This document shows positions 34,284 to 44,324 of a DNA stretch of 64,000 nucleotides, one piece after another. Each line of letters opens with the position of its first letter. Positions within the stretch are counted from its first letter, which is position 1. The stretch lies in the NCBI GenBank assembly GCA_944392835.1, contig CALXYB010000005.1, positions 1-64,000 on the forward strand. Reading direction: 5' to 3'. The position numbers were made by a program, and so were the translations under genes. The stretch comes from an uncultured Alphaproteobacteria bacterium (GTDB lineage Bacteria > Pseudomonadota > Alphaproteobacteria > RF32 > CAG-239). The notes under the pieces were generated by a model. It was given only the letters and a program-made list of their open reading frames with translations. It was not told the DNA's origin and searched no databases.

Positions 34284-36398
34284 ATGAAAAAACTTTTTCT
34301 TGCCGTTTGTTTCAGTCTTGTTTTTTTGAGCTCCAATCTTTGGGCTGCAACCACAGAAATAAATAATGCCGAAGAACTTCGCGCCCGGGAAGCTCAAGCC
34401 CCGGTTGATAATGAGCCGATTATTGACCCGAGAATCCCAACAGGCGAGAATCCGGCTGAAATGGATGCTTTCATCAAAGAAAGAATGAAAACCGTTGTGA
34501 TTACAAAACTTGATGAAAACGAAGACTTAAATGCCATGAAGTCCCTTGATGTACAACATAGTGCAGAATACATCAATATGCTTAAGGAAAGTAAAAAATC
34601 TACCTTTGAAAAAATTTATGATAATGCGATGAAGCGTATATCCGCAACAGATACGAGCGGAACATCCGAACAGCCTTATGATGATGTTTATTACTATATT
34701 AATGACCAGCCTTCCGTTGAGGAGCAAAAAAAACAATGGGAAGCTCCTGATTTTCCGGTCGTTAATGTAGAGCTGCCAAACGGCGCTCAAACCTTGGTGC
34801 CGGCAAGAGAACATATTCCGTATTTATTCAGCAAGATTGAAATTATGCCTAACGGCTTGATTGGTATCAACGAAACGATTACGGTTATTGCAAATGGTGA
34901 AAAACTTAAAAACGGTTTGTCTCGCGTGCTTCCGAAATATTCGGTTTCGCGCTTAAATGAACGCCACAAAATTGATTTTTCCTTGCTCTCCGTTACCATC
35001 AACGGGCAGGAAATTCCTTATAAGGCCGAAGAAGTCGGCGACAAAATTGTCTTAAAGCCCAAAGATAAATATACTCTTCAGCCCGGAATTTATACTTATA
35101 ATTTTGCTTACCTGATAGATCGGCAGCTTTGGACTTATGATGATTTTAACGAATTTTACTGGGATGTTACGGGAAGTTCGTGGAACTTAGTGATTACAAA
35201 CGCCGGAGCATCTGTCAGCCTGCCCGGCACGCAAGCTCCCATCAGCCAAAATATTTTTATCGGTTATCCCGGTCAGTTGACTTCTGAAAATGCTTTTGTA
35301 ACCAAAGGTGCGGATAATACTTTGGGCTTTGTTTCAGAAGTGCCGCTCTTTATCGGTGAAGGTATGCACCTTATCGTAGCTTTGCCCAAAAACGAGTTGC
35401 TTGTTCCTGATTTCGGCAAGAGGTTTTCTTGGTTTGTAAGTGATTATGGCGATATCTTATTTGCCTTGTTCGGTTTGGCGGCTATCTTAATCTCTTATAT
35501 TATCTCTTGGCGCTATATCAGTGCCGGACGCTCCAAACTTAAAACCGGAATGCGACGCACGGCTCCGATGTTGCGATACCTGATTAAAGGCGTGTTTGAT
35601 AAGGTTTCCTTTACGGCTTATTTGTTGGAGCTCTTCCGCAAAAATATTATTGATATTCAGGAAAGCGAAAATGAGATTATGTTGATTAAAAAAACCGACA
35701 ACCTCAGCGCCTTGAGCCGAACTGAACGCAAGGCTCTTGGCAATTTGTTTCCCGGAAAAGAATCTGTCATTAAGGTTAACAAGCAAACTCAGCTTAAATT
35801 TAAGCGCGCCTTTAGGCTGATTGAGAAAAACACTCTTCAAAACTTCAAAAGTGTTTCGCTCAAGCTCAGCGCCGGTTATTTGTTTTTCAGTATCGGCATG
35901 CTTCTGCTCTCCGAAGCCGCGATTGCCCTCCTAGCAGTTAATTTCGGACAAATCTTTTCCATTGAGCTGGCTTGCAGCGTTACGATGGCTTTTTATGTCT
36001 GGATTTTGCAACTTAAATTTAAGTCTCCTCTTTGGGGGTGGATGGCTAAAATTTTTGCGGCCTTAATCATCCTTTTCTCGCTTATGATGCTTAGCGTCTA
36101 TATCAGTTCCTTTGCTGCTCTTGTTCTGCTGGCGATGATTTATGTTATCTTTGCTTATACGGGGATTTTTGCCAAAAGAAGCGGCTTGATGAAAAACAAT
36201 ATTAAAGATGCTCTCGCTTTTCGTGATTATCTGATTGATAATGCCGCAACTTTGAGCTTAGGCAGAGATTTTTATGCGCAACAAGCCAATATCTTTGCTT
36301 TGGATATCTCCACGAAATATCCGCTAAACCCGAATATTAAGGATAATTATCGCTTGATTGAGGCAGAAAAACTTGCTCTCAAGCTGTTGTCAGCTTGA
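34284..36398 (+). CDS. DUF2207 family membrane protein
   Basis: A 704-residue exported membrane protein. Signal peptide about 1-21 (NLWAA). Residues about 180-370 form the DUF2207 extracytoplasmic domain: IEIMPNGLIGINETI, LSRVLPKYSV, YTYNFAYLIDRQLW and FYWDVTG. A transmembrane helix follows near 395-412, then a cytoplasmic stretch and three or four more helices near 540-640. Family members are found widely and have no settled role. The last five codons (KLLSA) and stop lie within the first unit of a 65-base repeat array, so the repeat has entered or formed the gene end. Confidence 0.75.
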   Translation: MKKLFLAVCFSLVFLSSNLWAATTEINNAEELRAREAQAPVDNEPIIDPRIPTGENPAEMDAFIKERMKTVVITKLDENEDLNAMKSLDVQHSAEYINMLKESKKSTFEKIYDNAMKRISATDTSGTSEQPYDDVYYYINDQPSVEEQKKQWEAPDFPVVNVELPNGAQTLVPAREHIPYLFSKIEIMPNGLIGINETITVIANGEKLKNGLSRVLPKYSVSRLNERHKIDFSLLSVTINGQEIPYKAEEVGDKIVLKPKDKYTLQPGIYTYNFAYLIDRQLWTYDDFNEFYWDVTGSSWNLVITNAGASVSLPGTQAPISQNIFIGYPGQLTSENAFVTKGADNTLGFVSEVPLFIGEGMHLIVALPKNELLVPDFGKRFSWFVSDYGDILFALFGLAAILISYIISWRYISAGRSKLKTGMRRTAPMLRYLIKGVFDKVSFTAYLLELFRKNIIDIQESENEIMLIKKTDNLSALSRTERKALGNLFPGKESVIKVNKQTQLKFKRAFRLIEKNTLQNFKSVSLKLSAGYLFFSIGMLLLSEAAIALLAVNFGQIFSIELACSVTMAFYVWILQLKFKSPLWGWMAKIFAALIILFSLMMLSVYISSFAALVLLAMIYVIFAYTGIFAKRSGLMKNNIKDALAFRDYLIDNAATLSLGRDFYAQQANIFALDISTKYPLNPNIKDNYRLIEAEKLALKLLSA

Positions 36399-36606
36399 CC
36401 GCGACAATGGCTGTGGCGCGAACCATTGTTGAACCGCGATGCTTCAAGCTGTTGCCAGCTTGACCGCGACAATGGCTGTGGCGCGAACCTTTGTTGAACC
36501 GCGATGCTTCAAGCTGTTGTCAGCTTGACCGCGACAATGGCTGTGGCGCGAACCATTGTTGAACCGCGATGCTTCCGGCGTGCATATCTTGCTTTCGTGC
36601 CCTATG
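36381..36606 (+). repeat. Three tandem 65-base REP-like units with shared flank
   Basis: Units run 36381-36445, 36446-36510 and 36511-36575 and differ at only one or two bases. Each holds a small hairpin (AAGCTG TTGT CAGCTT) and a larger one (CGACAATGG pairing with CCATTGTTG). The flank 36576-36606 (gtgcatatct ... tttcgtgcc) also occurs at 29380-29406. The array starts inside the last codons of the DUF2207 gene. Confidence 0.85.
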
Positions 36607-36658
36607 ACTTTTATGGATTCTTCGGGACAAAGTCCCTCAGAATCACGGTAGAAGTTTT

Positions 36659-37453
36659 TTAATCCTTGCTTAGCTGCTCTTGGTGGTGCCAAAAATATGT
36701 GAAATATTGGTACACGTGGCTATAAAAAGAAGCCTTCAGCGCTGCGTCAAAATATGATAGCCCGATTAAAAGTGCAGACATAATAAACTTAGATACAAGC
36801 CCTTCAAACTCCATCATCTCATACATGGTTGTTAATATTAGTACCGCGATTACCAAAGGCACTCTTAATAAAACTTGTCCCCAAAATATTTTATTGGCAT
36901 TCCCTTTGGTGAGCTTAAACGCTTTTTCCATCGTTAAATCTTTATCATCTACAGCTATTGCCGGAAGAATTATAAAGCACCGCGCAAAGTTTATGGCAAA
37001 AAACAAAGAAACAACGCCTGTAGATAAAAGTAGCATACCTCCTTTAACGCCAAATGACTTTAACATACCGACTATAATTCCCGCCGGGATTGCTACCAAC
37101 AAAAATAATAATAAATTGTACCCCAAGTATTTAATTTCTCTCCAACCAAAAGAGAAGCTAAAATACTTTCTCTCTTCTTTCAAAATGATTTGGCGGCTAA
37201 AACCTACAGCTATGGAAATAGAGGCTAAATACATAATTACAACAGAAAGATTTTGATAACCTTTGGATGGGCATATTTCTCCTTCCAACCCACAAAGAGA
37301 CGGAAAGCCCACAGCAACCTCATAAATAAGGATTAAAAACCAAACAGATGCGAGTTTTGTAAACGCATTGAAATTGGTAAAAATATATAAAAAGCTACGG
37401 CGAGCACATTCCCCAAAAGGAAGTTTAATTTGCGGTATCTGTTCTTGTTCCAT
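36659..37453 (-). CDS. Polytopic membrane protein
   Basis: A 264-residue protein with about six transmembrane helices (for example near 33-52, 70-90, 110-135, 140-165, 180-205 and 220-245). Between helices four and five is DDKDLTMEKAFKLTKGNANKIF, a pattern seen in YciC/DUF975-like and other membrane-domain proteins that share a TMEEAWxLTxGN-type loop. No function can be assigned. It overlaps the end of the related gene at 37425 by 29 bases; the pair look like cotranscribed paralogues. Confidence 0.65.
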   Translation of the reverse strand: MEQEQIPQIKLPFGECARRSFLYIFTNFNAFTKLASVWFLILIYEVAVGFPSLCGLEGEICPSKGYQNLSVVIMYLASISIAVGFSRQIILKEERKYFSFSFGWREIKYLGYNLLLFLLVAIPAGIIVGMLKSFGVKGGMLLLSTGVVSLFFAINFARCFIILPAIAVDDKDLTMEKAFKLTKGNANKIFWGQVLLRVPLVIAVLILTTMYEMMEFEGLVSKFIMSALLIGLSYFDAALKASFYSHVYQYFTYFWHHQEQLSKD

Positions 37454-38318
37454 TATTTTCTCCCAATAAAAATTCTTTTTGAAGCCAGCAATGATTTATT
37501 ACTAAACTGAAAAGCATCAGCATAATCAGGTTATAGGCATAATCCAAAACCGTGCCACTCCAATTGACATATTCCGGCTCTATTGCTAATACGGCTCTCT
37601 GGTAGTAAAGTGCAAAAAATGACATAACAATCATGATTAAAAACAGAGCTAAAATAATGCCTAAATTATTGCCTTTGGAGCGCTGCCACAAGTATGAAAA
37701 GCTCGGAAGCTTTTGACCGGACAAAAAGGCTGCCGGAAGAGCATAAAAACGCATCAAGATAAACGGAACCAGAAAACCAACGGACACACAGGCAAAGTAA
37801 AGAACCTCAACCACCCAATCCGGATTAGGAACTCTCATATACAAAAGATAAAAAGACAAAATAGGCGTTAAGTTCAGTAGTAAAAACAAAATTATGCCGC
37901 CGGTTAGAGCAAAATCCCGCTTGGTGGGCAATAAAATATTTCTTAAATCATAGCTCTTTTTCAGAAATGCGATATCATACCAGCGCGCTAAGAACATTGA
38001 AACCAAAAAGATTTTCAACAATAGGGCTAGTATATAGATAAAGTTGGAATCCGAACAGAAGAAATATGCTTCACGATATGATGTAAAGCAAATGCCGGCA
38101 AAGCCCAAAATAATGCTGACAAGGCTCAAGACAAAACCAAAAAGTGCGCTTAATCTAAATAAGCTGCCAAATTGGTTGGTTAAAATGCCGAAAGGCGCAA
38201 AAATTAACTTACTGAAAGGAATATGAACGCATAATTCGGCTTTCTGAGGTTCTGTGGTTTTGGGGCTTTCAGAAAACTTTTGCTTAAACTGATTTATCTT
38301 TGCAATAAAATCTTTCAT
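37425..38318 (-). CDS. Polytopic membrane protein
   Basis: A 297-residue protein with about six transmembrane helices after a cytoplasmic start of about 40 residues. The layout is like that of the next gene, including a short loop LPSFSYLWQRSKGNN in the place of the TKGN loop. Family not recognised beyond this. It starts only a few bases after dnaE ends upstream, so dnaE and the two membrane genes may be one transcript. Confidence 0.65.
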   Translation of the reverse strand: MKDFIAKINQFKQKFSESPKTTEPQKAELCVHIPFSKLIFAPFGILTNQFGSLFRLSALFGFVLSLVSIILGFAGICFTSYREAYFFCSDSNFIYILALLLKIFLVSMFLARWYDIAFLKKSYDLRNILLPTKRDFALTGGIILFLLLNLTPILSFYLLYMRVPNPDWVVEVLYFACVSVGFLVPFILMRFYALPAAFLSGQKLPSFSYLWQRSKGNNLGIILALFLIMIVMSFFALYYQRAVLAIEPEYVNWSGTVLDYAYNLIMLMLFSLVINHCWLQKEFLLGENNGTRTDTAN

Positions 38319-38320
38319 GG

Positions 38321-41300
38321 CTATATTTCCTTTATGGTGGTTACGCCCGGAAGCGCACGAATTTTGCTCAAAAACTCAGGATCCGCAAAGGCAAAGCCGC
38401 CGGCCAACTCAATGCGGACATCCCATTCCTTATTATCCGGCTTAATATATATTTTGTTGCGGCCGTTGTGGTCTTTTTTCAAAATCTCGTGCAGACCGGG
38501 AACCGCCGTAACATCATTGACACAAATCTCCAAACCATTGGCAACTTCTGAAATGGCTTTATCCAAGGTTTCTATCACATTAAACATTACTCTCGGGTTG
38601 GCTTCTTCCGATTGTTTGTCTATGGTTATGCTGGCAAACAAAGGCAAACCCGAAGATATAATATCTTCATAACGAGCCAATCCCTCAGAGAATAATATTC
38701 CCTCAAAACTGCCGCTGGCATCCGATAATTCCAGAAAAGCATACTTGTTGCCGGTTTTGCTGACACGCTTTTGAAAACCGTTTACACAACCCGCAACTTT
38801 GGCTCTGATGCTATCTCCGACACGGATGTTGCGGAAAATCTCGCTGCAATTCTTGACACCTAAGCGCTCTATCCCTCGGCCATAACTATCCAAGGGGTGG
38901 GCTGAAAGGTAAAAACCGATGGCTTCCGCCTCAAGTCTTAATTTCTCAAGCTCCGGCCAATCCGGCTTTTCAGCCAATTTGACCTTAGCGTGTAATTCTT
39001 CATTGCCAAACAAAGAGGCCTGCTCGCTGGTCTTGAGTTCCGAAGATGAGGCAATATGACGCAAAATGGTTTCAACATTGGCAAACAAACGTCCACGGTT
39101 CTTCTCCAAGCAGTCAAAAGCTCCGGCTTTTATCAATTGTTCCAACTGGCGGCGGTTAATCTGCTTGATATCCGTACGGTGAATGAAGTCTGAAATATCT
39201 TTATACGGACCATGGGCTTCTCTTTCGGCAACAATCGCCCGCATATTGGCTTCGCCCACGCCTTTGACCGCACCGAGTGCATAGCGGATATTGCCGTCTT
39301 CTACCACAAAATCTGAACCAGAATGGTTAATATCCGGCTTTAGGACCTTGAAACCAAGCTTTTTGCATTCGTCCTTAAAGAAAAGCAATTTTTCCGTGTT
39401 GGTAATATCCAAAGACATTACCGCGCACATAAATTCTACCGGATAATGCGCCTTCAAATATGCCGTCTGGTACGAAATCAGCGAATAGGCCGCAGCGTGC
39501 GACTTGTTGAAACCATAAGACGCAAATTTTTCCATCTGGTCAAAAATCGCTCCGGCTGTTCCTTCTTCAATGCCGTTTTTAATCGCGCCTTCCATAAACA
39601 TTTTGCGTTGTTTTGGAATTTCATCGCGCATTTTTTTACCCATGACCTTACGCAGCTTATCCGCACCGCCCATGGTGTAACCACCTAAAGCACGAGCGAT
39701 GTTCATAACCTGCTCTTGGTAAATCATAATACCGTAGGTTTCTTTCAAAATCGGTTCCAGCATCGGATGCAGGTAAGTAATCTCTTCTTCGCCGTGCTTA
39801 CGCTTAATATAGCTCGGGATGTTATCCATCGGGCCGGGGCGATACAAAGAAACAATAGCGATGAGGTCCTCAAAACGGTCAGGCTTGATTTGCTTATGAA
39901 CATCCTGCATACCGGCAGATTCAAACTGGAACACTGCCGCGGTATTACCGCTTTGCAACAGTTCATAAGTCGGCTTGTCATCTAATGGCACATTGTCCAT
40001 ATCCAGCTCAATGCCCTTTATCTTCTTAATCCAGTCAACCGCGCGCTGAATGACGGTTAGGGTCTTTAAGCCCAAAAAGTCAAACTTAATTAAGCCGGTT
40101 TCTTCAACATATTTCATATCATATTGTGTTACCGGCATATCTGCCCGAGGGTCTTTATACAAAGGCACGAGCTGGTCCAAAGGACGGTCGCCAATTACCA
40201 CGCCGGCAGCATGCACACCAGACTGGCGATACAAGCCTTCCAACTTCATACCGATATCAAACAGCTTGTTGACCTGCGGGTCGTTCTGGCGCATCTCCTC
40301 TAACTCGGGAACTTGGTCCAGAGACTCCTGCAATGTGGGGTTCTTACCCTGAACGCCGGGGGGAATCATTTTGCTTAACTTATCTGCCTGAGAATAGGGC
40401 ATTTGCAAAACACGGGCGACATCGCGGATGACGTTTTTGGCTTGGAGTTTGCCATAGGTGATGATTTGCGCCACATGGTCAAAACCATATTTGTTTTGCA
40501 CATATTCAATCGTCTTGCCGCGGTTTTCCTGACAGAAGTCAACGTCGAAGTCCGGCATATTTACACGTTCGGGGTTCAAAAAGCGCTCAAACAGCAAGTC
40601 CAACTTAATCGGATCAAGGTCGGTTACCTTTAGTGACCAAGCGGTGATAGAACCCGCACCCGAACCACGCCCCGGACCAACCGGCACACCATGCCCCTTA
40701 GACCAACGGATGAAATCCGACACGATTAAGAAATAGCCGGGGAAGCCCATCTTTTTAATGACGCTTAATTCATAATCTAATCTGGCATAATATTTTTCAT
40801 CAATCTCTTTTTTCTGCTCGGCGGTCATCCCCTCAAAGTAAACTTGAGCTTCCATACGCTCTTTTAAGCCTTTATAGGCTTCTTCGGTGATGAACTCATC
40901 TTGGGTTTTGCCATCGGGACACTCAAATATCGGCAACAAAGGCTGAACTTTTTCCGACAAAAAGCTGCAACGCTCGGCTATGACTACCGTATTGTTAACC
41001 GCCTCCGGCAAGTCTTTAAAAAGCTCTATCATCTCCTCCGGGGAGCGCAAGCGGTTGTTGGGCGAGAACTTTTTGCGGTTCTCATTGGCGACATATTCTC
41101 CGGCCGCAATACAAACCAAAGCATCATGCGCCTCATACATATCCGCCGTCAGGAAAAAGGCTTCATTGGTGGCAACCAGAGGCAGATTGTGCTTATATGC
41201 CAAATTGATAAAATCTTCTTCCGTCTTGTGTTCCGCTTCTAAGCCGATGCGCATAATCTCAACATAAAGAGAATCGGGAAAATATTCTTTCAATTTGAGC

Positions 41301-41794
41301 AAAAATTCTTCCGCTTCGTCTTTGCGGTTTTCTAACAACAAACGTCCGACCGTACCCTCAACGCCGCCGGTCAAGGCTATCAAACCAGCGCTTCGTCCTT
41401 CCAAGTCCGAAAGCTTGAGCTGCGGTTTTTCATTATATTCGGGGTTGTCCAAATATGAGAGCTTCATCAGCTTCATAATGTTATGATAGCCCTCTTCGTT
41501 TTTGACCAATAAGACAATCTTGTCCGGCTCTATTGTACGGCCTTTGGACTTTAAGACATCATCAGCATCACTGTTGCGGATATAAAACTGGCAACCAAGA
41601 ATCGGCTTAATGCCGCAATCGGCGGCAAAATGGGACAAAGCCTTAGCGCCAAACATATTTGCCGTATCGGTTACGGCTATGGCCGGAAAGCCCATATCTT
41701 TGAGTTTGGGCACAAGGGACGGAACCTTAATCGCGCCTTCCGACAACGAATAAGCGGTATGCACGCGCAAATGTACAAATTTTGGCTCCGGCAT
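38321..41794 (-). CDS. dnaE: DNA polymerase III alpha subunit
   Basis: The 1157-residue replicative polymerase. The PHP domain begins at FVHLRVHTAYSLSEGAI (about 6-22). The polymerase active site has GPGRGSGAGSI near 372-382 and MPDFDVDFC near 416-424, with the catalytic aspartates. ADKLRKVMGKKM and GFNKSHAAAYSLISYQTAYL follow, then a helix-hairpin-helix and an OB-fold near 1000. The length is normal for DnaE1. AAGGG precedes the ATG. A C-family enzyme of this type copies the chromosome. Confidence 0.97.
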   Translation of the reverse strand: MPEPKFVHLRVHTAYSLSEGAIKVPSLVPKLKDMGFPAIAVTDTANMFGAKALSHFAADCGIKPILGCQFYIRNSDADDVLKSKGRTIEPDKIVLLVKNEEGYHNIMKLMKLSYLDNPEYNEKPQLKLSDLEGRSAGLIALTGGVEGTVGRLLLENRKDEAEEFLLKLKEYFPDSLYVEIMRIGLEAEHKTEEDFINLAYKHNLPLVATNEAFFLTADMYEAHDALVCIAAGEYVANENRKKFSPNNRLRSPEEMIELFKDLPEAVNNTVVIAERCSFLSEKVQPLLPIFECPDGKTQDEFITEEAYKGLKERMEAQVYFEGMTAEQKKEIDEKYYARLDYELSVIKKMGFPGYFLIVSDFIRWSKGHGVPVGPGRGSGAGSITAWSLKVTDLDPIKLDLLFERFLNPERVNMPDFDVDFCQENRGKTIEYVQNKYGFDHVAQIITYGKLQAKNVIRDVARVLQMPYSQADKLSKMIPPGVQGKNPTLQESLDQVPELEEMRQNDPQVNKLFDIGMKLEGLYRQSGVHAAGVVIGDRPLDQLVPLYKDPRADMPVTQYDMKYVEETGLIKFDFLGLKTLTVIQRAVDWIKKIKGIELDMDNVPLDDKPTYELLQSGNTAAVFQFESAGMQDVHKQIKPDRFEDLIAIVSLYRPGPMDNIPSYIKRKHGEEEITYLHPMLEPILKETYGIMIYQEQVMNIARALGGYTMGGADKLRKVMGKKMRDEIPKQRKMFMEGAIKNGIEEGTAGAIFDQMEKFASYGFNKSHAAAYSLISYQTAYLKAHYPVEFMCAVMSLDITNTEKLLFFKDECKKLGFKVLKPDINHSGSDFVVEDGNIRYALGAVKGVGEANMRAIVAEREAHGPYKDISDFIHRTDIKQINRRQLEQLIKAGAFDCLEKNRGRLFANVETILRHIASSSELKTSEQASLFGNEELHAKVKLAEKPDWPELEKLRLEAEAIGFYLSAHPLDSYGRGIERLGVKNCSEIFRNIRVGDSIRAKVAGCVNGFQKRVSKTGNKYAFLELSDASGSFEGILFSEGLARYEDIISSGLPLFASITIDKQSEEANPRVMFNVIETLDKAISEVANGLEICVNDVTAVPGLHEILKKDHNGRNKIYIKPDNKEWDVRIELAGGFAFADPEFLSKIRALPGVTTIKEI

Positions 41795-41887
41795 TTATTT
41801 CCCTTACAGATTAATCTGGAGCTGATTATAAAAACTTTGTCCTTTAGACTCAATCAAAAAATATCATCCATAGACAAATTAAAACAA

Positions 41888-41920
41888 CAAAGCCCCGAAA
41901 AAAATCGGGGCTTTTGTTTT
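41888..41920 (-). terminator. Terminator after prfA
   Basis: AAGCCCCGA/TCGGGGCTT stem with an A-rich loop and T-rich tails on both strands. It separates prfA from dnaE. Confidence 0.85.
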
Positions 41921-41921
41921 T

Positions 41922-42995
41922 TTAATCCAGCTCGGATAATCTTTGTGCCTGATCTTCCGTGACCAAAGCGTCTATAATCTCGCCCAAAGCATCGCCGGAG
42001 ACAACCTCATCCAACTTATACAAAGTCAGGTTAATACGGTGGTCGGTTACGCGGCCTTGCGGATAGTTATAGGTTCTTATTCTCTCCGAACGGTCGCCCG
42101 AACCAACCTGCAACTTACGGCGTTCAGAATATTCCTTGTCTATGGTCGTTTTTTGCAAGTCATACAACTTGGCGCGCAAGTGGTTCATCGCTTTTTCTTT
42201 GTTCTTGTATTGCGAACGGTCGTCCTGACATTGTACAACAACGCCGGTCGGGATATGCGTAATGCGCACAGCTGATTCCGTACGGTTTACGTGTTGTCCG
42301 CCCGCGCCTGATGCTCTGTAAACATCAATCTTTAAATCTGCCGGATTGATATACATATCAACCTCTTCAATCTCCGGCAAAACTGCTACGGTTGCCGCGG
42401 AAGTGTGAACACGCCCCTGAGATTCGGTTACGGGAACACGTTGAACACGATGTGCGCCTGATTCAAACTTCAATTTAGCAAAAACATCTTTACCCGTAAT
42501 CTTTGCCGATGCTTCCTTATAACCGCCGAGAGAGTTTTCATCGGCATCCAAAATCTCAAACTTCCACCCCATTTTTTGTGAATAGCGTTGATACATCTCA
42601 AACAAAACTGCGGCAAACAAAGCGGCTTCATCACCGCCCGTGCCGGCTCTGACTTCCAGAATGGCGTTTTTCTCATCATCTTGCTCTTTGGGCAGGAGCA
42701 AAATTTTTATCTCTTTTTCCATTTCGGGAAGTTTTTCTTTGAGCTCATAATATTCCGCCTCTGCCATATCGCGCATTTCTTTATCCAAAGAATCGTCTTC
42801 CATCATTGCTTTGGCATCGTTCATATTGCTTTCAGCATGATTATAATTCTGGATTGCCTCAACAACAGGTGTCAACTCCGACATTTCTTTATTCATCCGC
42901 ACCAAATCTTCCGCGCTGACATCCGGCGAAGACAACAGCGACTGAATCTCATCATGTCGGTTGACAACATTGGCTAATTTTTCTGCAAAACTCAT
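41922..42995 (-). CDS. prfA: Peptide chain release factor 1
   Basis: A 357-residue class I release factor for UAA and UAG. The hydrolysis motif GGQ is in [16 protein letters not shown] (about 228-243) and the stop-codon recognition loop has VPVTE near 186-190 (the PxT motif). [12 protein letters not shown] is near the end. Its ATG overlaps the hisS stop by one base. The methyltransferase gene prmC, often next to prfA in alphaproteobacteria, is not here. Confidence 0.97.
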   Translation of the reverse strand: MSFAEKLANVVNRHDEIQSLLSSPDVSAEDLVRMNKEMSELTPVVEAIQNYNHAESNMNDAKAMMEDDSLDKEMRDMAEAEYYELKEKLPEMEKEIKILLLPKEQDDEKNAILEVRAGTGGDEAALFAAVLFEMYQRYSQKMGWKFEILDADENSLGGYKEASAKITGKDVFAKLKFESGAHRVQRVPVTESQGRVHTSAATVAVLPEIEEVDMYINPADLKIDVYRASGAGGQHVNRTESAVRITHIPTGVVVQCQDDRSQYKNKEKAMNHLRAKLYDLQKTTIDKEYSERRKLQVGSGDRSERIRTYNYPQGRVTDHRINLTLYKLDEVVSGDALGEIIDALVTEDQAQRLSELD

Positions 42996-44230
42996 TATCT
43001 TAATTCCTCAACAATTTTATCTAAGGCAACATTTTTCTGTGCGCCGCTGTCCAAATCCTTCAAGGTTACTTCGCCTTTGGCCAACTCATCCGTACCGATG
43101 ATTACCGCTTTAATGGCATTAACCTTGTTGGCTTTCATCATACGTTTTTTTAGATTGCCATTGTAGCTGTGTTCTACCCTAAAGCCGGCATAACGAAGCT
43201 TGTAGGCTATCTCTATTGCCTTATCATTAACATCTTCGCCAACGGGAATAACCGCTATCGGACGTGGCAAGGAAACATCTGCCTCCAAGAGCATACTCAA
43301 ACGCTCTACGCCGCAAGCCCAGCCGATACCGGCAACTTTGCCGCCGCCCATCTGTTCAACCAAGCCATCATAACGGCCACCGGCCAAAACCGTGCCTTGC
43401 GCACCTAGTTTGTCGGTTACGAGCTCAAAAACCGTGTGCGAATAATAGTCCAAACCTCTGACCAAACGGTCATTTACCTTATATTTGATGCCCAGATTAT
43501 CCAAGCCTTTCAGAACAGCATTGAAAAATGCGGCAGATGCTTCATTCAAGCTATCTTTATACAAAGGCGCACCCTCAACAACGGCTTTATCACATTCTTC
43601 TTTAGAATCCAAAACGCGAAGCGGGTTTCTTTCCAATCTGGCCTTGCTGTCTTCAGACAACTCATCATAATGTCCACGGAGATACGCCACCAACTTTTCA
43701 CGATAAGCATCGCGGCTTTCCTTGTCGCCCAAAGAGTTAATCTCTACCGTTACGGAACCGGACAGACCAAGCTTTTCCAAAAACTCATAGGCCATTGAAA
43801 TAACCTCAATATCGGCTTGCGGTGTTTCAACACCCAAAAGCTCGCAACCAAACTGTGTGAACTGACGCTGGCGACCTTTTTGCGGACGCTCATATCTGAA
43901 CATCGGGCCGCTGTAATATAACTTAACCGGCAGATTTTGCTGCATTCCCTCCGAGATGAAGGAGCGAACGATGCCCGCCGTTCCCTCAGGGCGCAAGGTC
44001 AGGCTCTCGCCTCCTCTGTCCTCAAAGCAATACATCTCTTTGGTTACGACATCTGAGGTTTCGCCCAAATTTCTTGAGAATACTTCCGTAAACTCAAAAA
44101 TCGGGGTTTCAATTTCTTCAAAACCATATTTTTCTACGACTTCAGAACCTACAGACGTAACCTTTTTCATTTTGCGTTTGGCTTCGCCGTATAAGTCGTA
44201 TGTTCCTCTAACATTTTGTAACTTTGCCAT
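42995..44230 (-). CDS. hisS: Histidyl-tRNA synthetase
   Basis: A 411-residue class II synthetase charging tRNA-His. Motifs: [14 protein letters not shown] at the start, [13 protein letters not shown] (motif 2 region), [39 protein letters not shown] (histidine A) and [10 protein letters not shown] (motif 3). The anticodon-binding domain follows. A longer frame adds 12 residues, but GAGGT stands just before the ATG at 44230, which I use. It leads the hisS-prfA pair. Confidence 0.96.
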   Translation of the reverse strand: MAKLQNVRGTYDLYGEAKRKMKKVTSVGSEVVEKYGFEEIETPIFEFTEVFSRNLGETSDVVTKEMYCFEDRGGESLTLRPEGTAGIVRSFISEGMQQNLPVKLYYSGPMFRYERPQKGRQRQFTQFGCELLGVETPQADIEVISMAYEFLEKLGLSGSVTVEINSLGDKESRDAYREKLVAYLRGHYDELSEDSKARLERNPLRVLDSKEECDKAVVEGAPLYKDSLNEASAAFFNAVLKGLDNLGIKYKVNDRLVRGLDYYSHTVFELVTDKLGAQGTVLAGGRYDGLVEQMGGGKVAGIGWACGVERLSMLLEADVSLPRPIAVIPVGEDVNDKAIEIAYKLRYAGFRVEHSYNGNLKKRMMKANKVNAIKAVIIGTDELAKGEVTLKDLDSGAQKNVALDKIVEELR

Positions 44231-44267
44231 TTTTACCTCTATTAAAAAATTTTTTCTTATAAACAAA

Positions 44268-44303
44268 AAAAAGAAAACAGCAGGCGCAAAAATACCTGCT
44301 ATT
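44268..44303 (-). terminator. Terminator after the RodZ-like gene
   Basis: On the minus strand AGCAGG pairs with CCTGCT around a TATTTTTGCG loop, followed by GTTTTCTTTTTTTT. Confidence 0.75.
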
Positions 44304-44324
44304 TTCTGTTCTATGAAATTTGCG

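Noticed and set aside
36444-36692. Open frame of 82 codons on the minus strand over the repeat array
   Set aside because: It is made of the 65-base repeats (65 is not a multiple of three, so the frames change) and has no ribosome site or protein-like composition.
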